This document shows positions 45,943 through 55,907 of a stretch of 64,000 nucleotides of DNA, piece by piece (the first letter of the stretch is position 1; each line of letters begins with the position of its first letter). The stretch is taken from NCBI RefSeq assembly GCF_006636215.1, contig NZ_VIFM01000014.1, positions 24,805 to 88,804 of the forward strand. The letters run 5' to 3'. Both the position numbers and the translations under genes were made by a program. This stretch comes from Myxococcus llanfairpwllgwyngyllgogerychwyrndrobwllllantysiliogogogochensis (GTDB lineage: Bacteria; Myxococcota; Myxococcia; Myxococcales; Myxococcaceae). The notes under the pieces were generated by a model that was not told the DNA's origin, ran no database searches, and saw only the letters and a list, made by a program, of their open reading frames with translations.

Positions 45943-46938
45943 TCAGGGAATGAGCAGCACCTTGCCCGTCGTCTCACGGGCCCGCAGCGCGCGGTGCGCC
46001 TGGGCGAGGTCCGCGAGCGGATATCGCTGGCCGATGAGCACCTCGACCTGACCCGAGCCCACCAGCGTGAACAGCTCGTCGTAGCTCCGCGCGAGCAAGC
46101 CCGGCACACCGAACAGCGGCCAGCCCGAGAAGCCCGTGACGAACTGATTGCGGCTGTAGAGCCCCAGCACCTGCGCCGAGTCCAACTCGCCGAGCTGGTG
46201 CGTCGCCGCGCCGCCGTAGATGACGAGCGTGCCCTGGATGGCCAGCACCTCCAACCCGAGCCGCCGCACCTCCCCGCCCACCTGGTCGTAGATGACGTCC
46301 GGGCCTCGCCCCTCCGTCTCCACGCGGACCCGCGCCGGCCAGTCCGGCTCCGCGTAGCTCACCACCACGTCCGCGCCGAGCCTTCGCGCCACCGCGAGCT
46401 TCTCCGGCGTGCTCGCCGTGGCGATGACGCTCCGGGCCCCTTTGAGCCTGGCGAGTTGCACGAGCCAGGAGCCGACGCCCCCAGCCGCCGCGTGGACCAG
46501 CACCGCCCTCCCCGCCGGAGGCACGTGCGCCAACATCCACAGCGCGGTGAGCCCCTGGAGCATCATCGCCGCGCCCTGCTCGAAGCTGATGGCATCGGGC
46601 AGGGGCACCAGCAGCGACGTCTCCACGACGAGGGCCTCGGCGGCGGCGCCTCCCAACCTTCCCGCGACGAAGAGCGGAACCACTACCCGCGCGCCCACGC
46701 CCACCCCTGTCACGCCCGGCCCGAGGGCTTCCACGACTCCCGCTGCCTCCATGCAGGGGATGAAGGGAAACTCGAGCCGGACAGGAGCATCTCCCTGCCG
46801 GATGACGGTGTCCCCGAAGTTGAGACCGATGGCCTTCACTCGCACCCGGACCTGTCCCTCGCCGGGCGTGGGAGTCGGGACTTCTTCGTACGTCAGCACC
46901 TCGGGCCCACCGTTGCGGGCCAGCCTCACGACCTTCAT
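45943..46938 (-). CDS. Quinone oxidoreductase-like zinc-independent MDR protein
   Basis: A 331-residue medium-chain dehydrogenase/reductase. Seen: MKVVRLARNGGPEVLTYEEVP, GLNFGDTVIRQG, CMEAAGVVEALGPGV, and the NAD(P)H-binding VLVHAAAGGVGSWLVQLARLKGA (AAxGGVG). DVIYDQVGG follows. No structural zinc cysteines are present, so this is the quinone reductase (zeta-crystallin) type that uses NADPH. It is divergent from an HxlR regulator gene 99 bases away, a typical regulator-target layout. Confidence 0.92.
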   Translation of the reverse strand: MKVVRLARNGGPEVLTYEEVPTPTPGEGQVRVRVKAIGLNFGDTVIRQGDAPVRLEFPFIPCMEAAGVVEALGPGVTGVGVGARVVVPLFVAGRLGGAAAEALVVETSLLVPLPDAISFEQGAAMMLQGLTALWMLAHVPPAGRAVLVHAAAGGVGSWLVQLARLKGARSVIATASTPEKLAVARRLGADVVVSYAEPDWPARVRVETEGRGPDVIYDQVGGEVRRLGLEVLAIQGTLVIYGGAATHQLGELDSAQVLGLYSRNQFVTGFSGWPLFGVPGLLARSYDELFTLVGSGQVEVLIGQRYPLADLAQAHRALRARETTGKVLLIP

Positions 46939-47037
46939 GCGTGCACCTCCGGAAGGCAGTGAGCCATGGCCTCGCCAATGGCCTCTACCCACTTCGTCGT
47001 GGGATACCCACCTGGAGGTCAGCATGGAGCGACGACG

Positions 47038-47361
47038 ATGAAGAACCTTCCCGAGGTTCCGGCCGAGCGGGCGCTGCGAGTAATTGGCGGGCGCTGGAAG
47101 CTGCATGTGCTGTGGCATCTGCTGGAGCACCGGCGCCGCCTGTCCGAGCTGCAGCGCCTCATCCCCGGCATCACCCAGAAGGTCCTGATTCAGCAACTCC
47201 GTGAGCTGGAGGCACACGGCGTGGTGAGCCGCGAGGTCTTCGCCGAAGTTCCGCCCCGCGTGGAGTACGAAGCGACACCCCTGGGCCTCACCCTGCGGCC
47301 CCTGCTCGAGTCCCTGTGCTCCTGGGGACGCCAGCACGCCCAGGCACGGGGAGCGCGCTGA
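47038..47361 (+). CDS. HxlR-family transcriptional regulator
   Basis: A 107-residue winged-helix regulator. Seen: VIGGRWKLHVLWHLLEHRRRLSELQRLIPGITQKVLIQQLRELEAHGVVSREVFAEVPPRVEYEATPLG, the family core with its G-x-W-x-x-x-I/V-L start and VEYxxTxxG end. The usual N-terminal Cys is absent, so redox sensing by that residue is unlikely. ATG 47038 is chosen for the normal length. It probably controls the divergent oxidoreductase gene. Confidence 0.9.
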   Translation: MKNLPEVPAERALRVIGGRWKLHVLWHLLEHRRRLSELQRLIPGITQKVLIQQLRELEAHGVVSREVFAEVPPRVEYEATPLGLTLRPLLESLCSWGRQHAQARGAR

Positions 47362-47410
47362 TCACCCCACCGTCCAGAACTTCCCACGCGGTCAGCCGTT
47401 CAGAGCCAAC

Positions 47411-50400
47411 ATGACCCTCCCTGTCCCGCGCCTCCTCGGGGTGCTCCGCGCCCTGGGCCTCGCCGCGTCAGTCCTGCTGGTGCCTGGCCTGGTGCTCGCC
47501 GCCCGCCCCAATGCTCCGTCTCCCGAGGGTCGCGACCGCCCCCTCACCTTCGTCTCCACCGACAAGCCCTTCTACCGACCGGGAGAGTCCGTCCTGGTGC
47601 GCGGGCTCGTGCTCCAGGCCCTCACCCACAAGCCCATGACGGGCGGAGTGAACGCGGTCATCGAGGTTCGCGGCCCCCGGGGAGACCTCATCGCCCAGGG
47701 CCGGGTGTCCTCCCCTGAGACGGCCTGGGGCTACTCGTGGTCCATCCCCGCCGGACAGGCCGGTGGTGAGTACACCCTGCGAGTCAGCGACCCCTGGACG
47801 TCCGGAGCCCCGGTGGAGCGCAAGTTCGAGGTGCGTGCCTACCGCGCGCCCCGCCTGAAGACGCAGGTCCAGTTCCTCCGCGACGGCTACGGCCCCGGGG
47901 ACACCGTCACCGCGACGCTCGACGTGACACGCGCCGAGGGCGGCGTGCCGGAGACGGCGAAGGTGTCCGCCACCGCGCTCGTCGACGGCGCCAGCGTGGC
48001 CGAGCAGACCTGCGCGGTGGACCCGCAGGGCCGCTGCACCGTCCGCTTCAACCTGCCGAAGGCCATGGAGCGCGGTGAAGGGACGCTGGCCTTCACCATC
48101 CAGGATGGCGGCGTGGTGGAGACGGCGGCGAAGACGATTCCCATCCTCCTCCAGACGCTGGACCTGGCGATGTACCCGGAGGGCGGTGAGCTGGTGGCGG
48201 GGCTGACGTCGCGCGTGTACTTCGAGGCGCGGACTCCCGCGAGCAAGCCCGCGGACCTCACGGGCGTGGTGCTGGATACGAAGACGGGCAGGATTGTCGC
48301 CACCGTGCGCTCGGAGCACGAGGGCCGGGGCCGCTTCGAGCTCACCCCTCGCGCCGACACGAGCTACGCGCTGCGCATCGACTCACCGGCCGGCATCAAG
48401 AAGACCTTCCCGCTGCCCACCGTGAAGGCGACAGGCGCGGTCATCCGCGCGCGCGAGGATGTGATTGCGCCGGGCGGACTGGTGCGGCTCGTCGTGAGCA
48501 ACACGGGCGTGGGCCGGACGTCGGTGACGCTGAGCCAGCGCGAGGTGCGCGTCGCCTCGGCGGTGCTCGACGCCGAGGACGAGAACCCCGTGACGCTGGA
48601 CCCGGGCAAGGCGGATGGCGTGCTCATCGCCACCGTGTGGGACGCGGACGGGCGGCCCCTGGCGGAGCGACTGGTGTTCCGGCAGCCCGCGAAGGAAATC
48701 ACCGTGGAGCTGAAGGCGGACCGCACCCGCTATGAGCCGGGCGCGCCCGTGGAGCTGACGGCGCGCACGCTGCGCGGCGGCGAGCCCGTCTCCGCGCTGG
48801 TGATGCTCACCGTCACCGACGACGCGGTGCTGCAGCTCCAGGAGAAGCGCGAGCAGGCACCGTCGCTGCCGGTGATGGTGCTGCTGGAGCACGAGGTGAA
48901 GGAGCTGGCCGACGCGCAGCTCTACTTCGACAAGACGAACCCGAAGTCGCGCCTCGCCGTGGACCTGCTGCTGGGCACCCAGGGCTGGAGGCGCTTCGCG
49001 TTCATCCACCCGCGCACCTTCATGTCCAGCCACGGAGACGCGGCCCTGCGGACGCTGGCGATGCATGCGTCGCTGCGGTTGCCGGGCCTGCGAGACAAGG
49101 CGGACCGGAATCAACGCCTGCCCAAGATATCCAGGCGGTTCATGCGGGCCGAAGCGGTCCCGGAAGAGGTGGAGAAGGAGGAGGGCGCGGGCGATGGCCT
49201 GGCGTTCAGGGATGAAGACAGGGCCCTGATGGGCGCGGTGGCTGCTCCCGCGGCCGCCGTGGCTCCCGCGCCCCCTGCCCCTCCCGCGGCCGAGCCCGTT
49301 CTGGCCAGGGCGCCAGAGATGCAGGCTCCGGCGGACCTCAAGGTGGCGATGGAGGTCCTCGAGGCCCCCATCCAGGATGAGCAGCCCCGGAAGAAGAGGG
49401 CGCACGCCGGCCGTGGGATGGCGGCTCCGGTGTGGCAGGAGCCGGGGGTGCCCTCGTCGTTCATCTACCTGCGTGAGTACGCGCACGTGACGCGACCGGG
49501 CCGCAAGTCCGGGGACCGGGTGGACTTCGCGGAGACGCTCTACTGGAACGCGGGCGTGCGCACCGACGCGCGCACCGGCGAGGTCCGCGTGCGCTTCGCG
49601 ACCAACGACTCCGTGACGACGTTCAAGGCCACGGCCGGCGCGGTGGGTGACGGGGGCGAGCTGGGCTCGGCCGTCGCGGAGCTGGAGTCCTCGCAGCCCT
49701 TCTACGTGGAGCCGAAGCTGCCGCTGGAGGTGACGTCGGGTGACGTCGTCCGTCTGCCGGTGGCGCTGGTGAACGGGACGGACGCCGCGCTGACGGGAGT
49801 CTCGCTGAAGGCGGAGCTGAAGGGCGACGTGAAGCTCAGCGGCAACCGGACCATGGACCTGGCGGCGAACGGGCGCGGGCGACAGCTGCTCTCCCTGGAG
49901 ATTGGCCAGCAGTCGCAGCCGGTGGACCTGAAGCTCATCGCGAGCACGGGCAACTACACCGACACCGTCACCCGCACGCTGTCCATCAAGCCCCGAGGCT
50001 TCCCGGGCAGCGTGTCCTTCGGCGGGCTGATGTCCTCGAAGAAGCCGGCCACGCACACCATCACCCTCCCCGACAGCGTGCTGCCCGGCAGCGTCCGCGC
50101 GACCATCGCCCTGTACCCGGGCCCCGTGTCCAACCTGACCGAGTCGCTCGCGCGCCTCATCCGTGAGCCGAGCGGCTGCTTCGAGCAGACCAGCTCCACC
50201 ACGTACCCCATGACGATGGCGCAGCAGTACTTCCAGACGCACACGGGGGTGAACCCGGAGCTGGTCGCCTCCGCTCGCGAGAAGCTGACGTCGGGCTACC
50301 AGCGACTGGTGGGCTTCGAGACGAAGGAGCAGGGCTACGAGTGGTTCGGCGAGGCCCCGGGCCACGAGGCCCTCACCGCCTTCGGCCTGCTCCACTTCAC

Positions 50401-51607
50401 GGACTTGCAGCAGGTGCACAGCGTGGACGCGCAGATGCTGCTGCGCACGCGCGAATGGATGCTGAAGCAGCGCGACGGTCAGGGCGGCTTCAACCGCAAG
50501 CGTCGCGCGCTGCACGTCTGGGTGGAGGACCCCGACACCTCCAACGCCTACATCACCTGGGCACTGCTGGAGAGCGCGCCCCAGAAGGCCGCCACCGCGA
50601 AGGAGCTGACGCGCGAGGTGGCCGCGGTGAAGCAGGCCGCGACGAAGAGCACCAACAGCTACGTCGTCGCCCTGGCGGCCAACGTGCTGTCGCTCGCGGG
50701 TGACAGCGCGTCGGCCCGGTCGCTGATGGGCAGGCTCGCGAAGCTTCAGCAGCAGAACGGCGTGGTGGGCGGCGGCACGCAGTCCATCGTCGGCAGCTCG
50801 GGGGACACGCTCGAAATCGAGACGACGGCGCTGTCCGTGCTCGCCTGGCTGCGCGAGCCGGAGTACCTGGCGAACGTGCAGCGCGCGATGAAGTACATGG
50901 CGGAGTCCAGCGACGGTGGCCGCTATGGCGCGACGCAGAGCACGGTGCTCGCGCTGCGCGCCATCATCGCCTACGACAAGGCCCACGCGGCCAACGTCTC
51001 CCCGGGACGGGTGCGCGTCTTCGTGGAGGGCCGTCCGGTGGGTGAGCCGGTCAGCTTCACGGGTGCTTCGCAGGAGGCGCTCAAGCTGCCGGACGTGAGC
51101 AAGCTGCTCGGCCCGGGTGGGCGTCAGTTGGAGCTGCGCATGGAGGATGGCTCGGAGCTGCCCTACACGGTGGAGGTCACCTTCAACGCGCTGGTGCCGG
51201 ACAGCTCCAAGCAGACGCAGGTGTCGCTGGAGGTGGCCCTGGCGAAGCACGAGCTCATCGAGGGCGAGCCCACCGAGGCCCGCCTCATGGTCCTCAACCG
51301 CACCGGTCAGCACCTGCCGACGGCGGTCGCCATCTTCGGCGTGCCCGGTGGCCTGGAGGTGCGGCATGACCAGCTCAAGGAGCTGGTGAAGCGCAAGGTG
51401 GTGGATGCGTACGAGGTGCTGGGACGCGACGTCGTCCTGTACTGGCGGGGCATGGAGGCGAAGAAGCGCATCGACGTGCCGTTGTCCCTGGTGGCGTCGG
51501 TGCCCGGCACGTACACCGGTCCCGCGAGCCGCGCGTACCTGTACTACACCGACGAGCACAAGGTCTGGACCGAGGGCGTGAAGGTCACCATCGCCCCGAA
51601 GTCCTGA
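47411..51607 (+). CDS. Alpha-2-macroglobulin family protein, copy 1
   Basis: A 1398-residue periplasmic protein with a Sec signal (GLAASVLLVPGLVLA then ARPN), without a lipobox. The N-terminal MG domains begin FVSTDKPFYRPGESVLVRGLVLQAL. A long Ala/Pro-rich bait region (about residues 600-670, with APAAAVAPAPPAPPAAEP and RKKRAHAGRG) would be cleaved by proteases. The thioester domain has Cys923-F-E-Q926 (GCFEQTSSTTYP), intact. A receptor-binding-like C terminus ends DVPLSLVASVPGTYTGPASRAYLYY. It should trap attacking proteases by thioester linkage. The partner PBP1C, common in other bacteria, is absent. Confidence 0.93.
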   Translation: MTLPVPRLLGVLRALGLAASVLLVPGLVLAARPNAPSPEGRDRPLTFVSTDKPFYRPGESVLVRGLVLQALTHKPMTGGVNAVIEVRGPRGDLIAQGRVSSPETAWGYSWSIPAGQAGGEYTLRVSDPWTSGAPVERKFEVRAYRAPRLKTQVQFLRDGYGPGDTVTATLDVTRAEGGVPETAKVSATALVDGASVAEQTCAVDPQGRCTVRFNLPKAMERGEGTLAFTIQDGGVVETAAKTIPILLQTLDLAMYPEGGELVAGLTSRVYFEARTPASKPADLTGVVLDTKTGRIVATVRSEHEGRGRFELTPRADTSYALRIDSPAGIKKTFPLPTVKATGAVIRAREDVIAPGGLVRLVVSNTGVGRTSVTLSQREVRVASAVLDAEDENPVTLDPGKADGVLIATVWDADGRPLAERLVFRQPAKEITVELKADRTRYEPGAPVELTARTLRGGEPVSALVMLTVTDDAVLQLQEKREQAPSLPVMVLLEHEVKELADAQLYFDKTNPKSRLAVDLLLGTQGWRRFAFIHPRTFMSSHGDAALRTLAMHASLRLPGLRDKADRNQRLPKISRRFMRAEAVPEEVEKEEGAGDGLAFRDEDRALMGAVAAPAAAVAPAPPAPPAAEPVLARAPEMQAPADLKVAMEVLEAPIQDEQPRKKRAHAGRGMAAPVWQEPGVPSSFIYLREYAHVTRPGRKSGDRVDFAETLYWNAGVRTDARTGEVRVRFATNDSVTTFKATAGAVGDGGELGSAVAELESSQPFYVEPKLPLEVTSGDVVRLPVALVNGTDAALTGVSLKAELKGDVKLSGNRTMDLAANGRGRQLLSLEIGQQSQPVDLKLIASTGNYTDTVTRTLSIKPRGFPGSVSFGGLMSSKKPATHTITLPDSVLPGSVRATIALYPGPVSNLTESLARLIREPSGCFEQTSSTTYPMTMAQQYFQTHTGVNPELVASAREKLTSGYQRLVGFETKEQGYEWFGEAPGHEALTAFGLLHFTDLQQVHSVDAQMLLRTREWMLKQRDGQGGFNRKRRALHVWVEDPDTSNAYITWALLESAPQKAATAKELTREVAAVKQAATKSTNSYVVALAANVLSLAGDSASARSLMGRLAKLQQQNGVVGGGTQSIVGSSGDTLEIETTALSVLAWLREPEYLANVQRAMKYMAESSDGGRYGATQSTVLALRAIIAYDKAHAANVSPGRVRVFVEGRPVGEPVSFTGASQEALKLPDVSKLLGPGGRQLELRMEDGSELPYTVEVTFNALVPDSSKQTQVSLEVALAKHELIEGEPTEARLMVLNRTGQHLPTAVAIFGVPGGLEVRHDQLKELVKRKVVDAYEVLGRDVVLYWRGMEAKKRIDVPLSLVASVPGTYTGPASRAYLYYTDEHKVWTEGVKVTIAPKS

Positions 51608-51626
51608 GTCACTGAAGCCCATACGG

Positions 51627-51687
51627 AGCTTCCAGGGGGACGGCCTCGAAACACGGCCTCCTGGAAGCTTCTGCTGTTGCAGCAGAA
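51627..51687 (+). terminator. Two hairpins between the macroglobulin genes
   Basis: AGCTTCCAGG (51627-51636) pairs with CCTGGAAGCT (51660-51669), with GGCC/GGCC inside. Next to it TTCTGCT (51669-51675) pairs with AGCAGAA (51681-51687) around GTTGC. They lie 20 bases after the stop of copy 1. They may end its transcription, so copy 2 could have its own promoter in 51690-51820. Confidence 0.65.
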
Positions 51688-51820
51688 ACCCCGGAACAGA
51701 AACACCATGAGTGCGACTCCTGGTCGCCTCCGAGGTATCGTCGCGCGGAGTACGAGGAGCCACGGCCCCACGCGATGAGCCGGCGTGGAGCTTCCCACGG
51801 CGCCTGCGCACAGAGCCGAC

Positions 51821-54800
51821 ATGACCTTGTTCCGCTCGCTGAGTCTGGGAGTGCTCGCGGTACTCGCCGTCCTGGTGGGTCTCGCCACGACCTTCCCACG
51901 GGTGCCGGTGCTCCCCCGGAAGGAGTTCGTGGGGGGGCCCGGGGCCCGGCCAGAGGCGCTCACGGCCCAGGACCGGCCGTACACCTACGTGAGCCTCGAC
52001 AAGCCGATGTACCGCCCGGGCGAGCAGGTCTTGATTCGCGGCCTCGTGCTCGAGGCCCTCAGCCGCAGGCCCCATGTCGCCTCCCGGCGCGGGCAAATCG
52101 AAATCACGGGGCCCCAGGGAACCATCGTCGGACGGGGCGAGGTGGAGACCTCGGACTCCGTCTGGGGCTACGCCTGGCCCATCCCTCGCGACCTGCCCGG
52201 CGGGGGATACACGCTCGTCGTCAACGACCCCTTTACGGGCACCGCCCAGGTGATGCGCAAGTTCGACGTGCGCGACTACCGTGCCCCCCGACTCAAGTCC
52301 CAGATTGCGTTCCTCCGCGACGGCTACGGCCCCGGCGACACCGTCACCGCCACCCTGGAAGTCCAACGCGCAGAGGGCGGCATCCCCGAGGGCGCCAAGG
52401 TCACCGCCACCGCGCTCGTCGACGGCAAGAGCGTCGCGGAGAAGCCCTGCGAGGTGGATGCCCAGGGCCACTGCACCGTGAGCTTCGAACTGCCCGAGGC
52501 CATCGAGCGCGGCGACGGCACGCTCTCCTTCACCCTCCAGGATGGGGGCGTGGTGGAGACGGCGGCCAAGACGATTCCCATCCTGCTCCAGACGCTCGAC
52601 GTCGCCCTGTATCCAGAGGGCGGAGACCTGGTCGCGGGGCTGACCTCGCGTGTCTACTTCGAGGCGAGGACCCCCATGCGCAAGCCCGCGGACCTGACGG
52701 GCGCGGTGGTGGACCTCGCGACGGGAAGGGAGGTCTCCGTCGTCCGCTCCGAGCACGAAGGCCGCGGACGCTTCGAACTCACACCCACCGCGGGCGTTCG
52801 CTATGCGCTGCGCGTCGACTCACCCGCCGGAATCAAGAAGACCTTCCCCTTGCCCGAGGTGAAGGCCACGGGCGCGGTCCTCCGAGCGAAGGACGAGGTC
52901 ATCGCCGCTGGTCAGAAGGTGCGGCTCGCGGTGGACACGGCGGGCGTGGGCCGCACGAAGGTGACCCTGAACCAGCGCGACGTGCGCGTCGCGGAGGCGA
53001 CGTTGAGCGAAGACGGCGACGTGACGCTGGAAGCTGGCGTTGCGGACGGCGTGCTCGTCGCCACGGTGTGGACCGAGGACGGGCGCCCGCTCGCGGAGCG
53101 ACTGGTGTTCCGCCAGCCCGCGAACGCACTCTCCATCGAGCTGAAGGCGGACCGCGCGCACCATGCACCGGGCGACGAGGTGGAACTCACCGCGCGCACG
53201 CTGCGCGACGGCAAGCCCGTCTCCGCGCTGGTGATGCTCACCGTCACCGACGACGCCGTCCTCCAGCTCCAGGAGAAGCGCGAGCACGCGCCCCTGCTTC
53301 CGGTGATGGTCCTGCTGGAGCCCGAGGTGAAGGAGCTCGCCGACGCGCACCTCTACCTCGACACCTCGAACCCCAAGTCCCCGCTCGCCACGGACCTGCT
53401 GCTCGGCACCCAGGGGTGGCGCCGCTTCGCGCTCGTTGATCCGCTCACCTTCATGGCGGACCACGACGAGGCCGCAAGGCGCGTACTCGCGGCCCACACC
53501 TCGCGACGATGGCCTCCCTCTCCTCCGGAAGCGGAGCTGCGACGCGGCAGGGGCACGCCCCCCGGCGCCAAGAAATGGAACAGGGGGTACTTCGACCCGA
53601 ACGCCCAGAGGGACCTGCTCGCCTCGGCGTACCTGCTGATGGAGGGGAATGAGCGGCCGTTCGACCCGGCGCGCGGTAACCCCTTGGAGCTTCGCGACGC
53701 GCTGGCGAAATTCGAAGGCATGAAGGTCGTCGGCTTTTCGCGGGTACGGGACACCCTCGTGTATCAACGCGAGTACGCCCACCTCGCATCACCCGACCGA
53801 CAGAAAGGCGAGCGGAGGGACTTCGCGGAGACGCTCTACTGGAGCGCGGGCGTGCGCACGGACGCAGCCACTGGAGAGGCGCGGGTGCGCTTCGCGATGA
53901 GCGACTCGGTGACGACGTTCAAGGCCTTCGCCGGGGCGGTGGACGTGGACGGCGCGCTCGGTGCATCCGTGGCCGAGCTGGAGTCCGTGCAGCCCTTCTA
54001 CACGGAGCCGAAGCTGCCGCTCGAGGTCACCTCCGGCGACGTCGTGCGCCTGCCGGTGGCGCTGGTGAACGGGACAGACGCCACGCTGACGAACATCGCG
54101 GTGAAGGCGGAGGTGAGCGGTGACGTGAAGCTCACCGGGGACGTGCCTCGGGACCTCGCGGCGCGAGCGCGTGAGCGGCGACTGCTCACGCTGGAGATTG
54201 GCCAGCAGTCCCAGCCCGTGGAGGTGAAGCTCACCACGAGCGCCGGCGGCCACACGGATGTCGTCACCCGCACGCTGGCCATCCAGGCCCAGGGCTTCCC
54301 AGGACGCGAGTCCTTCGGCGGCGCGCTGTCGCGGACGCAGCCCGCGGTCCACACCCTCACCCTGCCAGACACGGTGGACCCCGCCAGCATCCGCGCGTCC
54401 GTCGTCGTGTACCCGGGCCCCCTGGCCAACATGACCGAGTCGTTCGCCCGTCTCATCCGCGAGCCGACCGGCTGCTTCGAGCAGACCAGCGCCACCACGT
54501 TCCCCATGACGATGGCGCTCCAATACTTCCAGCGGCACCCGGGAGCGCGGGCGGAGCTGGTGAAATCGGCGAAGGAGAAGCTGGAGAAGGGCTATCAGCG
54601 GCTGCTGGGCTACGAGACGCCGGAGCAAGGCTTCGAGTGGTTCGGCAAGAGCCCCGCCCACGGAGGGCTGACAGCCTTCGCCCTGCTGAGCTTCACGGAG
54701 ATGCGTCAGGTCATCGAAGTGGACGGGGCCATGTTGGCGCGCACGCGGAACTGGCTGCTGAAACAACGCGACGGGCGAGGCGGCTTCACACCTCCAGGAG

Positions 54801-55879
54801 ACCAGGCGGACACCTCCAACGCCTACATCACCTGGGCCTTGCTGGAGAGCGCACCCCGGCCCGCCGACATGGCACGGAACCTGGAGCGCGAGGTCGCCTT
54901 CGTGAAGAAGAGCGCGGCGAAGAGCTCCAACAGCTATGTGACGGCGCTGGCCGCCAATGTGCTGTCGCTCACCGGCGACCACGCGGGCGCGAAGGTGTTG
55001 ATGGCCCAGCTCGCCAGACGCCAGGGGAAGACGGGCGAGGTCGAAGGGGGTTCGCAATCCGTCGTCGGCAGCACGGGGCAATCGCTGCTCATCGAGACGA
55101 CGGCGCTGGCGATGCTGGCGTGGCTGCGAGAGCCCGCCTACCTCACGAATGCGCGGCAGGCGTTGAAGTTCCTCGCACGCTCGAACGACGGCGGGCGCTT
55201 CGGGTCGACGCAGGGCACGGTGCTCGCGCTGCGCGCCATCCTCGCCTACGACGTCCACGCCATGAAGCCGGCACCGGGCAAGGTGGGACTGTTCGTGGAG
55301 GACGTCCTGGTGGGCGAGCCCGTGAGCTTCGAGGCCTCCGCGCAGGAGACCCTCAAGCTGCCCGACATGAGCGGCCTGCTCGGCCCTGGAGGACGCCGGG
55401 TGGAGCTGCGCATGGAGGGGAGTTCGGAGCTGCCCTACTCGGTGGAGGTGACCTACACCTCAAGGATGCCGCGCGACTCGGAGAAGAGCCTGGTCGCGCT
55501 GGAGGTGTCCCTGTCGAAGCAGCAACTTACCGAGGGCGAGCCCATCGAGGCACGGGTCATGGTCCTCAACCGCACGAACCAGGCGCTGCCCTCGACGATG
55601 GCCATCTTCGGCGTACCGGGCGGGCTGGAGGTGCGGCATGACCAGCTCAAGGAGCTGGTGACGCGGGGACTGGTGGACGCCTACGAGGTGCGCGGTCGCG
55701 ACGTCGTCTTCTACTGGCGCGGCTTCAAGCCCCGCATGCGCCTGGAGGTCCCCCTGTCGCTGGTGGCCACCGTGCCCGGCACGTACACCGGCCCGCCGAG
55801 CCGCGCGTACCTGTACTACGCGGACGAGCACAAGGTCTGGGCCGAGGGCCTGAAGGTCTCCATCACTCCGAAGACCTGA
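51821..55879 (+). CDS. Alpha-2-macroglobulin family protein, copy 2
   Basis: A 1352-residue paralog of the preceding gene. The signal or anchor is FRSLSLGVLAVLAVLVGLATTFP. MG domains begin YVSLDKPMYRPGEQVLIRGLVLEAL, closely similar to copy 1 through GYGPGDTVTATLEVQRAEGG. The bait region is shorter and of different composition (about residues 560-660: RRWPPSPPEAELRRGRGTPPG, then FDPARGNPLELRDAL). The thioester Cys885-F-E-Q888 is intact. The C terminus is nearly identical to copy 1 (RLEVPLSLVATVPGTYTG). ATG 51821 is preceded by the same GAGCC(A/G)AC as copy 1. A tandem duplication with bait divergence is the natural reading. Confidence 0.93.
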   Translation: MTLFRSLSLGVLAVLAVLVGLATTFPRVPVLPRKEFVGGPGARPEALTAQDRPYTYVSLDKPMYRPGEQVLIRGLVLEALSRRPHVASRRGQIEITGPQGTIVGRGEVETSDSVWGYAWPIPRDLPGGGYTLVVNDPFTGTAQVMRKFDVRDYRAPRLKSQIAFLRDGYGPGDTVTATLEVQRAEGGIPEGAKVTATALVDGKSVAEKPCEVDAQGHCTVSFELPEAIERGDGTLSFTLQDGGVVETAAKTIPILLQTLDVALYPEGGDLVAGLTSRVYFEARTPMRKPADLTGAVVDLATGREVSVVRSEHEGRGRFELTPTAGVRYALRVDSPAGIKKTFPLPEVKATGAVLRAKDEVIAAGQKVRLAVDTAGVGRTKVTLNQRDVRVAEATLSEDGDVTLEAGVADGVLVATVWTEDGRPLAERLVFRQPANALSIELKADRAHHAPGDEVELTARTLRDGKPVSALVMLTVTDDAVLQLQEKREHAPLLPVMVLLEPEVKELADAHLYLDTSNPKSPLATDLLLGTQGWRRFALVDPLTFMADHDEAARRVLAAHTSRRWPPSPPEAELRRGRGTPPGAKKWNRGYFDPNAQRDLLASAYLLMEGNERPFDPARGNPLELRDALAKFEGMKVVGFSRVRDTLVYQREYAHLASPDRQKGERRDFAETLYWSAGVRTDAATGEARVRFAMSDSVTTFKAFAGAVDVDGALGASVAELESVQPFYTEPKLPLEVTSGDVVRLPVALVNGTDATLTNIAVKAEVSGDVKLTGDVPRDLAARARERRLLTLEIGQQSQPVEVKLTTSAGGHTDVVTRTLAIQAQGFPGRESFGGALSRTQPAVHTLTLPDTVDPASIRASVVVYPGPLANMTESFARLIREPTGCFEQTSATTFPMTMALQYFQRHPGARAELVKSAKEKLEKGYQRLLGYETPEQGFEWFGKSPAHGGLTAFALLSFTEMRQVIEVDGAMLARTRNWLLKQRDGRGGFTPPGDQADTSNAYITWALLESAPRPADMARNLEREVAFVKKSAAKSSNSYVTALAANVLSLTGDHAGAKVLMAQLARRQGKTGEVEGGSQSVVGSTGQSLLIETTALAMLAWLREPAYLTNARQALKFLARSNDGGRFGSTQGTVLALRAILAYDVHAMKPAPGKVGLFVEDVLVGEPVSFEASAQETLKLPDMSGLLGPGGRRVELRMEGSSELPYSVEVTYTSRMPRDSEKSLVALEVSLSKQQLTEGEPIEARVMVLNRTNQALPSTMAIFGVPGGLEVRHDQLKELVTRGLVDAYEVRGRDVVFYWRGFKPRMRLEVPLSLVATVPGTYTGPPSRAYLYYADEHKVWAEGLKVSITPKT

Positions 55880-55907
55880 GACCTCCGCGCGGCGGCCAGG
55901 GGAACCG

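Noticed and set aside
48383..52756. Very long open frames on the strand opposite the macroglobulin, kinase and ABC genes
   Set aside because: They are antisense shadows from the strong third-position GC bias. They lack domain motifs and have His/Arg/Val-rich random composition.
47411..55879. Assembly duplication of the macroglobulin gene
   Set aside because: The two copies differ throughout, have distinct bait regions and distinct signal sequences, so this is a real paralog pair.
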